Part shown: positions 1 to 5,535 of the stretch, piece after piece | Position numbering within the stretch: position 1 is the first letter of the stretch | How the letters are laid out: every line of letters begins with the position of its first letter | Assembly: GCA_023475715.1 (NCBI GenBank) | Contig: JAMCVO010000641.1 | Span: 1 to 8,572 of the forward strand | Direction: 5' to 3' | Source of the DNA: Actinomycetota bacterium | GTDB taxonomy: Bacteria; Actinomycetota; Humimicrobiia; Humimicrobiales; Humimicrobiaceae | DNA: 8,572 nt | Notes under the pieces: model-generated | What the model was told of the DNA's origin: nothing | Seen by the model: the letters and a program-made list of their open reading frames with translations, nothing else | Database searches by the model: none | Program-made: the position numbers and the translations under genes

Positions 1-24
1 CATTTTATGCTTATGTGGATTCAC
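1..24. repeat. Left-end inverted copy of an internal tldD segment (arm 1)
   Basis: Bases 1-24 are the exact reverse complement of bases 697-720, which lie within the same tldD gene. The match breaks at base 25. Read on the minus strand, TldD homology runs well up to Phe-Asp-Gly-Glu (the family has a similar Asp-Asp-Glu-Gly motif here). It then enters the copied bases and meets TAA at 11-13. I infer a fold-back (chimeric) sequence end rather than natural gene structure, because a 24-base exact inverted match at the very edge coincides with the loss of homology. Confidence 0.85.
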
Positions 25-904
25 CGTCAAAGGCGTATGAACCCCAATGATAAGGCATCGAAGGGTTATCAATTGCGGTAACAATGCTATTTGCAATTTT
101 TTTACCAATTTTATCCTTAAAAACAGATGCATCTTTTAATATAGCATCTGCTTCTAATCCATGACCGCATGCTTCATGAAAAATAACCCCGCCAAATGCA
201 GGACCTATGACAACCTGTTGAGAACCTGACGGAGCATTTACAGCTTCAAGCATCTTCACGGCAATACTTGCGGCTTCCCCTGAAACAACAGCCGGTTTTT
301 CAATATCAAAAACTTCATAACCACTGGTTCTTGCAAGTGATTTATATCCGGTTCTGATTTCTTTTTTTTGCTGCGCCACCACATTGACCGAAAGAATTAC
401 TTTGGTACTATTGTCATTGCATATAATGCCTTCCGAATTAGCAATATAAATTTCTTCTTCCATATCCGAAAGATTTGAAGAAACCTGAATAATATAATGA
501 CTGTAGTTTCGGGCAGAGCTATCCACACTTAACAAGATTTCCTTCTTGTTGTCCTGAATTATGCCTGAAGGATATTTTTTTATTGGTGCGATATAAGAAC
601 TATAAACCTCATTCAGGTTCAGAACTTTATTTTTGAAGGTTTCATTCACAGCAGAGCTTAATATTCGTGCTGCATTTAATAAGATGTCCTGTTGAAGTGA
701 ATCCACATAAGCATAAAATGTGCTGTCTTTATAAATTAAGCGAAGACCACAACCTAATTCAAATCCACTGCTTGAATTCTCAATTTTGCTATCTTCTAAT
801 TTGATATTATTAACTTCTTTTTTTTGTGCAAAAATTTCAGAGAAACTCCCGCCTGTTTTTAGCAGTGTATCTAAAATTTTCTTTGTAAGGGTCTTATTAA
901 TCAT
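11..904 (-). CDS. tldD: TldD family zinc metalloprotease, N-terminal part (3' end lost at window edge)
   Basis: This is the N-terminal 297 codons of a TldD/PmbA-family metalloprotease. In known systems TldD works with TldE/PmbA to trim peptides such as microcin precursors and to degrade unfolded or antitoxin peptides in the cytoplasm. The visible part holds the N-terminal domain (residues about 1-200) and the zinc motif HEACGH (His243, Glu244, His248), the family's HExxxH signature. The family is usually about 450-480 residues, so the C-terminal part, including the third (Cys) zinc ligand, is missing. The TAA at 11-13 lies inside an inverted copy of 697-720, so it is probably artefactual rather than a real truncation. 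The ATG at 902-904 follows the ytxH stop by 12 bp and has no obvious Shine-Dalgarno site, so it may be translated by coupling. The family call is firm; the reported end is not. Confidence 0.9.
   Translation of the reverse strand: MINKTLTKKILDTLLKTGGSFSEIFAQKKEVNNIKLEDSKIENSSSGFELGCGLRLIYKDSTFYAYVDSLQQDILLNAARILSSAVNETFKNKVLNLNEVYSSYIAPIKKYPSGIIQDNKKEILLSVDSSARNYSHYIIQVSSNLSDMEEEIYIANSEGIICNDNSTKVILSVNVVAQQKKEIRTGYKSLARTSGYEVFDIEKPAVVSGEAASIAVKMLEAVNAPSGSQQVVIGPAFGGVIFHEACGHGLEADAILKDASVFKDKIGKKIANSIVTAIDNPSMPYHWGSYAFDGEST
697..720. repeat. Internal partner of the left-end inverted repeat (arm 2)
   Basis: This stretch is part of the normal tldD reading frame and encodes roughly residues 62-69, within Ser-Thr-Phe-Tyr-Ala-Tyr-Val-Asp, a conserved region of the N-terminal domain. 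It is the source copy of the inverted sequence at 1-24. The reading frame is intact on both sides, so this copy is the genuine one. Confidence 0.85.
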
Positions 905-916
905 TTTTGGGTGTTA

Positions 917-1291
917 CTAAGATAAATAATCTTCAGTTTCCTTAGCTTTGGTTTTACTTTCATTGACTACAACTTTAATTTTCTTTGCGGTATCTTCTAC
1001 CTTTTTTTTGCCCTTTTCCCATATTTCTTCTCCTGCTATTTTTAACTCTTCTATTTTCTGTTTTCCTACTTGAGCTAAATCTTTGGTTTTTTCCACTACA
1101 TCACCCAGGCTTTCTTTACTCTTCTCTATTATTTTCTCACTTTTTTCCAAAAGCTCTTTTCTGATTTCCTTTCCTGATTTTGGAGCGAAAAGTATGCCCA
1201 GTATCCCTCCAATAATTAACCCGATAAAAAGAGCCGCAGCAACACCTCCTGCACTACCACTGTTGCGACCATAATTATTTTCAGAATTCAT
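917..1291 (-). CDS. ytxH: YtxH-domain membrane-anchored stress protein
   Basis: A 124-residue protein. A Gly/Ala-rich single transmembrane or amphipathic segment (about residues 14-35) runs into the YtxH signature LFAPKSGKE (residues 34-42). A long, highly charged Lys/Glu helix follows to the C-terminus, probably a coiled coil. This is the standard YtxH layout. In Bacillus subtilis, ytxH sits with ytxG in a general-stress operon, and the molecular function is not established. The same ytxG-ytxH order is seen here. The start is well supported: a perfect AGGAGGT (1297-1303) lies five bases ahead of the ATG and overlaps the TAG stop of ytxG, implying translational coupling. The protein probably acts at the inner face of the membrane with its helix in the cytoplasm; this is inferred from the positively charged segment after the membrane helix. 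Confidence 0.85.
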   Translation of the reverse strand: MNSENNYGRNSGSAGGVAAALFIGLIIGGILGILFAPKSGKEIRKELLEKSEKIIEKSKESLGDVVEKTKDLAQVGKQKIEELKIAGEEIWEKGKKKVEDTAKKIKVVVNESKTKAKETEDYLS

Positions 1292-1301
1292 TTTTTACCT
1301 C

Positions 1302-1697
1302 CTATTCTTGTTTCTTGTCTTGATTTATTTCATTATTTTTTTCTTCACCTGCTGCTTTTTTTATCCCGCTGGCAAGACCAACACCTGCGCTAATCAATTT
1401 TATCAGAGGATTTGTTAAAAGTATCCTTGCCAGTCTTACGACTTTTTCAAGCTGTTCCACAATAGAACTTACACTTTGTGTCAATTCGCTTATTGAACCA
1501 ATTTCAGTATTTAGATGAGTTACTGTAGTATTTAATTTTTCAACCATAGGAACAATACTTTCGTTCAATTTTTCTGCCAGGAATTTAAAACGGTTTATAA
1601 GCCGCAACAAAGGAATTGAAACAATAATTCCAATTATGGCAAAAGCTGAAATTAATATAATAGCAACCAGTCCGACTATTTCTAATGAAGAGTTCAT
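1302..1697 (-). CDS. ytxG: DUF948 (YtxG-like) membrane protein
   Basis: A 131-residue protein with one N-terminal transmembrane helix (about residues 7-29). A helical region with regularly spaced hydrophobics follows (about 33-95) and looks like a coiled coil. Then comes a short Gly-rich hydrophobic patch (around LISAGVGLASGIKK) and a polar Lys/Glu/Gln tail. This pattern and the position directly upstream of ytxH match the DUF948 family, including B. subtilis YtxG, a general-stress protein of unknown biochemical role. GGGG (within 1701-1706) lies five bases ahead of the ATG and serves as the ribosome site. It is the first gene of the ytxG-ytxH-tldD unit, behind a strong promoter-like sequence at 1763-1791. 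The family assignment rests on topology, composition and context rather than a catalytic motif. Confidence 0.75.
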   Translation of the reverse strand: MNSSLEIVGLVAIILISAFAIIGIIVSIPLLRLINRFKFLAEKLNESIVPMVEKLNTTVTHLNTEIGSISELTQSVSSIVEQLEKVVRLARILLTNPLIKLISAGVGLASGIKKAAGEEKNNEINQDKKQE

Positions 1698-1706
1698 AAT
1701 GACCCC

Positions 1707-1782
1707 ATAAATAAAATTTATAAAATATAAAAAAATAAAAAGATATAATAAGTCTTCTAGTCATTATATAAATTTTATTTAT
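1707..1782. repeat. 16-bp perfect AT-only inverted repeat flanking the ytxG start of transcription
   Basis: Bases 1707-1722 (ATAAATAAAATTTATA) are the exact reverse complement of 1767-1782, with a 44-bp spacer. One arm lies in the predicted 5' leader of ytxG. The other fills most of the space between the -35 and -10 boxes of its promoter, so the two arms cannot pair in one ytxG transcript. It could be a DNA-level operator for a dimeric regulator or chance symmetry in A/T-only sequence; I cannot tell which. Confidence 0.5.
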
Positions 1783-1791
1783 ATTATTCAA
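1763..1791 (-). promoter_or_regulatory. Sigma-70-like promoter for ytxG-ytxH-tldD
   Basis: On the minus strand there is TTGAAT (1786-1791), a 17-bp spacer and a perfect TATAAT (1763-1768). Transcription would start near 1756, giving a leader of about 59 nt before the ytxG ATG. The boxes match the housekeeping consensus and no stress-sigma pattern is evident. In AT-rich DNA such matches arise by chance, but the spacing, position and divergent context support it. Confidence 0.7.
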
Positions 1792-1815
1792 AAAATATTA
1801 AAACTAATTTATAAT
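1787..1815 (+). promoter_or_regulatory. Sigma-70-like promoter for the Ig-like surface protein gene
   Basis: TTCAAA (1787-1792), a 17-bp spacer and a perfect TATAAT (1810-1815) lie about 45 bp ahead of the ATG at 1860. Transcription would start near 1822. Its -35 box overlaps by five bases the -35 box of the divergent ytxG promoter, so polymerase could probably occupy only one at a time. The -35 match is moderate (four of six). Confidence 0.6.
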
Positions 1816-1859
1816 ATACAGGATTGGAAACTATAAAATATTTAATATGAAAGGTTAAA

Positions 1860-2504
1860 ATGTTAAAATCAAAAAACAAAGAAAAAGTACAATCAAAAAT
1901 ATTAAGTACGGTGACAATTACTTTTATATTCTTTATGCTAATGGCATTTTTAATCATTTCATCAACTTCATGCTCTTCTTTATTAGGTGGAGCAACAACT
2001 GGCAAAACAGATGTCGGCACTAACCAAACAGCTAATAACAAAGAAGAAAATACAAGTGGTGAAACCAGTGCTGCACAAGAAACGGTAAAAGAAGTTGATT
2101 TTACAAATGCAACTATTGGTGCTGAAATAAAAGGCTATATTCCTTCCTATATGCTTACTGATAAGGATAACTTCATAAGGATTGAAATAAAAAACACTTC
2201 AGATTTTACATGGAGAACCGAGAAGCCAAACCTTGTAAGAATAGGATACCATTATTACGGCCAGGATGTTGATTTTACTGATTATGACAGAACATCCAGA
2301 TCTGTATTACCTCAGGATGTAAAACCCGGAGAAACAGTAACAATTGATGTTTTAATAAATGACATCAAAAATGAAGGCACATACGTCATTCAGATAGATC
2401 CGGTAATGGAAGGAAGCAACATTGCAGAAAACAATTTCTGGTTCTCATCAAAAGGTGTATCTATGCTTGAAGGCACTGCTTATTTCGGACCTAGGGGGAA
2501 ATAA
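1860..2504 (+). CDS. Secreted, probably lipid-anchored, Ig-like domain protein of unknown function
   Basis: A 214-residue protein. A Lys-rich N-region leads into a long hydrophobic stretch (about residues 19-33) ending at SSTSC. Cys38 is a plausible lipidation site, although the lipobox is weak (Ser at -3). Residues 40-78 are a Gly/Thr/Asn/Glu-rich linker. Residues about 85-210 look like a beta-sandwich: IKNTSDFTW (110-118), RIGYHYYG (127-134), LPQDVKPGETVTIDV (150-164), GTYVIQIDPVMEG (173-185) and WFSSKG (194-199). This order resembles the NBR1-type or Ig-like modules often appended to bacterial surface proteins. No catalytic motif is visible, so a binding or structural role outside the membrane is inferred. 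GAAAGG (1849-1854) is five bases ahead of the ATG. The gene stands alone, divergent from ytxG, and its end overlaps the convergent comB by 14 bp. Confidence 0.7.
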   Translation: MLKSKNKEKVQSKILSTVTITFIFFMLMAFLIISSTSCSSLLGGATTGKTDVGTNQTANNKEENTSGETSAAQETVKEVDFTNATIGAEIKGYIPSYMLTDKDNFIRIEIKNTSDFTWRTEKPNLVRIGYHYYGQDVDFTDYDRTSRSVLPQDVKPGETVTIDVLINDIKNEGTYVIQIDPVMEGSNIAENNFWFSSKGVSMLEGTAYFGPRGK

Positions 2505-3339
2505 CTTTGCTGGTATCATATTTTCTTATAACAAATAACTGATCGATTTTATATGTGGTTTTTGTTATTTTGTTTTTAAAATATGTTTTGTAGGTTTCTT
2601 CAGCCCTAATATTTTTTGAATTTAGAATATATAATTTTGCTGCTATTTTAAATTTGTTTAACTGACTGCAAAACTCTATATCTTCGCCCAAGCAGACTTT
2701 CCTTAGTGAGTATGCGCTGCTGGATTTTTCAAGGGCATTTATAACATCACTGTCTGTCAATGCAGCAGTCATAGCTAATTTAGAGCTGTCACTAAATTCA
2801 AATCTTAATGGTTTTGTCAAAAGATACTTTATTGCAATACCTGCCGTATAAACATCATCGTAAGCTATCTTGCCTTTTTCTCCGGAGCAAAGCAAAGCAA
2901 TATCATTTCTATTCTTAAATGCATAATCAACCAAGGCATCGACTGTATAATTCATATTTAAAATAGATAATATAAATACTGCGGGACATTCTCTTACTTT
3001 AAAAATTGACTGCGTGCCATTAGTGGTCATTATTATAAATCCCTTATCCTTAACATCCAGTTTGGATATCTCAAGTGGCGAATTACCATAGTCAAATCTT
3101 TTCGGAGGAAGTCCCCCTTCTTCACCACATAAAACATAATCGGTAAATATCTTTTTAAATATAAATGCCTGCCTTTTATTTCTGGCAATAATTACTTCTT
3201 TTCCGCCACATCCAAGAATTGTTGCAATAGTTGAAGTTGCCCTTATTGTATCTATTACTCCACAGACGCAATTCTTTAAATTAACTTCTTCTATTTCTCT
3301 ACTGTCAAAACGGTTTGTAAATATTACATGTATTTTCAA
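2491..3339 (-). CDS. comB: ComB-family 2-phosphosulfolactate phosphatase
   Basis: A 282-residue protein of the ComB family (EC 3.1.3.71). In methanogens this Mg-dependent phosphatase converts 2-phosphosulfolactate to sulfolactate on the way to coenzyme M. Bacterial members also occur, for example in Bacillus spore sulfolactate synthesis. Family motifs are present in order: VIDTIRATSTIAT (28-40), GEEGG (72-76), FDYGNSPLE (82-90), TTNGTQ (105-110) and CSGEKG (151-156) followed by Asp161-Asp162. The start is a TTG at 3337-3339, preceded by GAGGT (3343-3347) that overlaps the purC TGA stop. The gene follows purC after 6 bp in the same frame. No comA, comC or sulfonate genes are in view, so the true substrate could be another phosphorylated three-carbon acid. 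The C-terminal part is less conserved to my eye. Family is sure, exact substrate is not. Confidence 0.85.
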   Translation of the reverse strand: MKIHVIFTNRFDSREIEEVNLKNCVCGVIDTIRATSTIATILGCGGKEVIIARNKRQAFIFKKIFTDYVLCGEEGGLPPKRFDYGNSPLEISKLDVKDKGFIIMTTNGTQSIFKVRECPAVFILSILNMNYTVDALVDYAFKNRNDIALLCSGEKGKIAYDDVYTAGIAIKYLLTKPLRFEFSDSSKLAMTAALTDSDVINALEKSSSAYSLRKVCLGEDIEFCSQLNKFKIAAKLYILNSKNIRAEETYKTYFKNKITKTTYKIDQLFVIRKYDTSKVISP

Positions 3340-3342
3340 CAG

Positions 3343-3347
3343 ACCTC
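3343..3347 (-). promoter_or_regulatory. Shine-Dalgarno GAGGT deciding the comB TTG start
   Basis: GAGGT sits four to five bases before TTG (3337-3339) and shares bases with the purC TGA stop (3346-3348). The in-frame codons upstream of TTG are CTG, GGT and then that TGA, so TTG is the first standard start available. The next step into the gene would remove the conserved N-terminus. Confidence 0.65.
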
Positions 3348-4239
3348 ATTTCAAATCAAATTTTTTTCCAACCAGTTTTTCATATGCCGTAATATATCTT
3401 TGGGTTGTTTTTGAAATTACTTCTTCGGATAATTTCGGAGGAGTTGAATTTCTATCCCAATCGGTGCTGAGAAGATAATCCCTGACATACTGTTTATCAA
3501 AGCTTAACTGCTGTCTTCCAGGTTCATATTCATCGAGTGGCCAGAATCTGGATGAATCTGGCGTCAAAACTTCATCTACAAGAATGATTCCATCATCGCT
3601 GGCACCGAATTCAAATTTGGTGTCAGCTATTATTATGCCTTTTTGGTAAGCATAATTGGAGGCTTTTAAATATAATTCAATACTCTTATTTTTTAAGAAT
3701 TCAATAATATCTGAACCAAAAATTCTTTTAGCTTTTTGTAATGTTATTGATAAATCATGTCCCACTTCGGCCTTAGTCGTAGGAGTAAAAATAGGTTCCG
3801 GCAGCTTATCGCACATTTTTAAACCTGGCGGCAAATCTATACTGCCTATTTTTCCGCTTGCTTTGTAATCTTCCCACCCGGAACCTGTTATATATCCTCT
3901 TACGACGCATTCGATTGGATAAATCTTTGCCTTTTTTACTATTACTGATCTATCTCTTAAAATTTCCTTATATTTTTTAAAAACCTTAGGAAATTTTTCA
4001 AAATCAGTTTCAATCAAATGATTTTCAATTATGTCTTTTAAATAATTAAACCAGAATACTGAAATCTTGTTAAGTACGGCACCTTTATATGGAATCAATG
4101 TTGGAAGTATGAAATCAAATGCTGAAATCCTGTCTGTTGTCACGATTAAAATTTTATCTTCAAATGAAAACATTTCCCTTACTTTACCACTTTTTATCTT
4201 ATCAACATTTTCTATTTCAACATTTCCAATTAATTTCAT
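3346..4239 (-). CDS. purC: SAICAR synthase (phosphoribosylaminoimidazole-succinocarboxamide synthase)
   Basis: A 297-residue PurC (EC 6.3.2.6), which joins aspartate to CAIR with ATP in de novo purine synthesis in the cytoplasm. Motifs: the Gly-rich ATP loop SGKVREMF (17-24), TTDRISAFD (34-42), DRS (96-98), VRGYITGSGW (113-122), EPIFTPTTKAE (148-158), IIADTKFEFG (203-212), DEVLTPDSSRFWP (222-234) and FDKQYVRDYL (247-256). Length and motifs match the longer, yeast ADE1-like form rather than the short 237-residue form. The segment usually seen as HDENI reads HDLSI (161-165), a departure near the active site. I chose ATG at 4237-4239, because AGGAGGT (4244-4250) is four bases ahead. An upstream in-frame ATG at 4270-4272 would add 11 residues with no ribosome site. 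It ends in TGA, the only TGA stop among the genes here. Confidence 0.95.
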   Translation of the reverse strand: MKLIGNVEIENVDKIKSGKVREMFSFEDKILIVTTDRISAFDFILPTLIPYKGAVLNKISVFWFNYLKDIIENHLIETDFEKFPKVFKKYKEILRDRSVIVKKAKIYPIECVVRGYITGSGWEDYKASGKIGSIDLPPGLKMCDKLPEPIFTPTTKAEVGHDLSITLQKAKRIFGSDIIEFLKNKSIELYLKASNYAYQKGIIIADTKFEFGASDDGIILVDEVLTPDSSRFWPLDEYEPGRQQLSFDKQYVRDYLLSTDWDRNSTPPKLSEEVISKTTQRYITAYEKLVGKKFDLK

Positions 4240-4243
4240 TTTG

Positions 4244-4250
4244 ACCTCCT
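4244..4250 (-). promoter_or_regulatory. Perfect Shine-Dalgarno fixing the purC start
   Basis: AGGAGGT on the minus strand, four bases before the ATG at 4237-4239. It favours this start over the in-frame ATG at 4270-4272, which has no comparable site and lies only 7 bp beyond the glycerate kinase stop. Confidence 0.8.
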
Positions 4251-4279
4251 TAATTCTTATGCTGCTTATCAAGTTAGTT

Positions 4280-5455
4280 CTAATAACCTGATGTCTTTAG
4301 CCTGGTTATCAGAAAAAAACGAATAAGCTCTTTTGTCATTTCACCAAGCAGAAATTTACCATTTTTAATTGCCTCTTCTAAATTCATAGGTTTGTTTACT
4401 ATAGCAAAATTTCCACTAAAAAGTCTTAACTTTTCTTTACCGATTTCATTTAGATTAAAATCTTTAGACCCATTTATAGTTATTATTGGAATATTGAGTT
4501 TCTTCGCCAGCATGGCAACTCCGTATGAGCTTTTTCCTGAAAAAGTCTGGCTGTCCATTTCACCTTCTCCGGTTATAACAAGGTCTGCTCCATTCATTTT
4601 CCTTTCGAGATCTGTTGCCTCTATAATAATCTCTACTCCATGTTTGATACTTGCGTTCAAGAATGCTACAATCCCGGCTCCGAGACCGCCTGCAGCTCCC
4701 GCTCCTTTTATGCTGGTAATGTCTTTACCAATGCTTTTTTTTACTACACGCGAAAAATTTCTCAAACCCTCATCAAGAAGTTTAACCATTTCATTATCTG
4801 CACCTTTTTGAGGACCATAAACATAAGCTGCACCATTTGGTCCAAATAACGGATTATCAACATCACTGGCAATTTCAAATTTTGCAGAATTAATCATTGG
4901 ATTTATTCCAGTTATATCAATTTTATTTATTTTAGTGAGCTCTTCACCACCAAATCCAAGAAGATTTTTATTAATGTCATAAAACTTGACCCCAAGTGCC
5001 TGAGCCATTCCCATACCTGCATCGTTTGTTGCACTTCCGCCTATTCCAATAATAATTTTACAGCAACCCATCTCCAAAGCTTTTTTTATTAGCTCACCTG
5101 TTCCATAAGTAGTTGTTTTTAGAGGATTTCTCCTGTTTTTCGGAACCATCCATAAACCTGAAGCAGCAGACATTTCAATTATTGCAGTTTTTTCTCCTAT
5201 TATTCCAAACTTTGAAATAACCTTGTTCCCAAGTGGTCCTGTCACCTTTAAATTTACGAATTTACCATTTAAACTCTCGACAATTGTGTCAACGGTACCC
5301 TCACCACCATCAGCCATAGGGTTTATTATGATGTCAACTTTTTCACCTAAATATTGCGCAGTTTCATTTATGGCATCTTTGATTATACTGCAGACCTGTA
5401 ATGCACTTAAATTTCCCTTATATTTATCACATGCAACAATAATTTTAGTTTTCAA
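4280..5455 (-). CDS. Glycerate 2-kinase (GarK/GlxK family)
   Basis: A 391-residue glycerate kinase of the GarK/GlxK type, which phosphorylates D-glycerate with ATP (most members yield 2-phosphoglycerate), feeding glycolysis or gluconeogenesis. Motifs in order: VACDKYKGNLSA (7-18), MADGGEGT (47-54), EMSAASGLW (94-102), TYGTGELI (116-123), IGGSATNDAGMGMAQALG (138-155), SDVDNPLFGPNGAA (197-210), GAGAAGGLGAG (251-261) and TGEGEMDSQTFSGK (295-308). Length is normal for the family. The start is TTG at 5453-5455. An in-frame TAG lies two codons upstream, and GGTGGA (5462-5467) is six bases away, so no earlier start exists. The next Met (47) would remove the first motif. It is third in the five-gene operon, 80 bp after mtnP. 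Whether it serves glycerate from serine, glyoxylate or photorespiration-like routes cannot be told from this window. Confidence 0.93.
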   Translation of the reverse strand: MKTKIIVACDKYKGNLSALQVCSIIKDAINETAQYLGEKVDIIINPMADGGEGTVDTIVESLNGKFVNLKVTGPLGNKVISKFGIIGEKTAIIEMSAASGLWMVPKNRRNPLKTTTYGTGELIKKALEMGCCKIIIGIGGSATNDAGMGMAQALGVKFYDINKNLLGFGGEELTKINKIDITGINPMINSAKFEIASDVDNPLFGPNGAAYVYGPQKGADNEMVKLLDEGLRNFSRVVKKSIGKDITSIKGAGAAGGLGAGIVAFLNASIKHGVEIIIEATDLERKMNGADLVITGEGEMDSQTFSGKSSYGVAMLAKKLNIPIITINGSKDFNLNEIGKEKLRLFSGNFAIVNKPMNLEEAIKNGKFLLGEMTKELIRFFLITRLKTSGY

Positions 5456-5461
5456 AGGCTA

Positions 5462-5467
5462 TCCACC
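5462..5467 (-). promoter_or_regulatory. Ribosome site GGTGGA for the glycerate kinase TTG start
   Basis: GGTGGA lies six bases before TTG (5453-5455). The nearby ATG and GTG that overlap this site are in another frame and reach a stop at once, so they do not compete as gene starts. Confidence 0.6.
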
Positions 5468-5535
5468 ATCTATTCTCAAGAATCAAATTAATAAAATTGT
5501 TAAACGGGAAATATATTATACATTCATATCCAAAA

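Noticed and set aside
1784..2041. Minus-strand frame of 85 codons across the divergent promoter region
   Set aside because: It spans both promoter sequences and runs antisense to the signal segment of the surface protein; no ribosome site and no recognisable protein.
3346..3348. Possible alternative genetic code with TGA read as an amino acid
   Set aside because: No conserved gene here contains an internal TGA, Trp is encoded by TGG, and PurC has its expected full length before this stop, so TGA is simply a stop.
4392..4811. Open plus-strand frame of 139 codons opposite the glycerate kinase gene
   Set aside because: It is antisense to a gene with intact conserved motifs and shows no family features or good ribosome site. 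The same holds for the plus-strand frames at 5965-6285 and 6447-6890.
5510..5520. TATAAT (minus strand, 5515-5520) in the 80-bp gap between mtnP and glycerate kinase
   Set aside because: No acceptable -35 box at 16-18 bp (TAGTTT or similar at best) and no proper extended -10, so I do not call an internal promoter.
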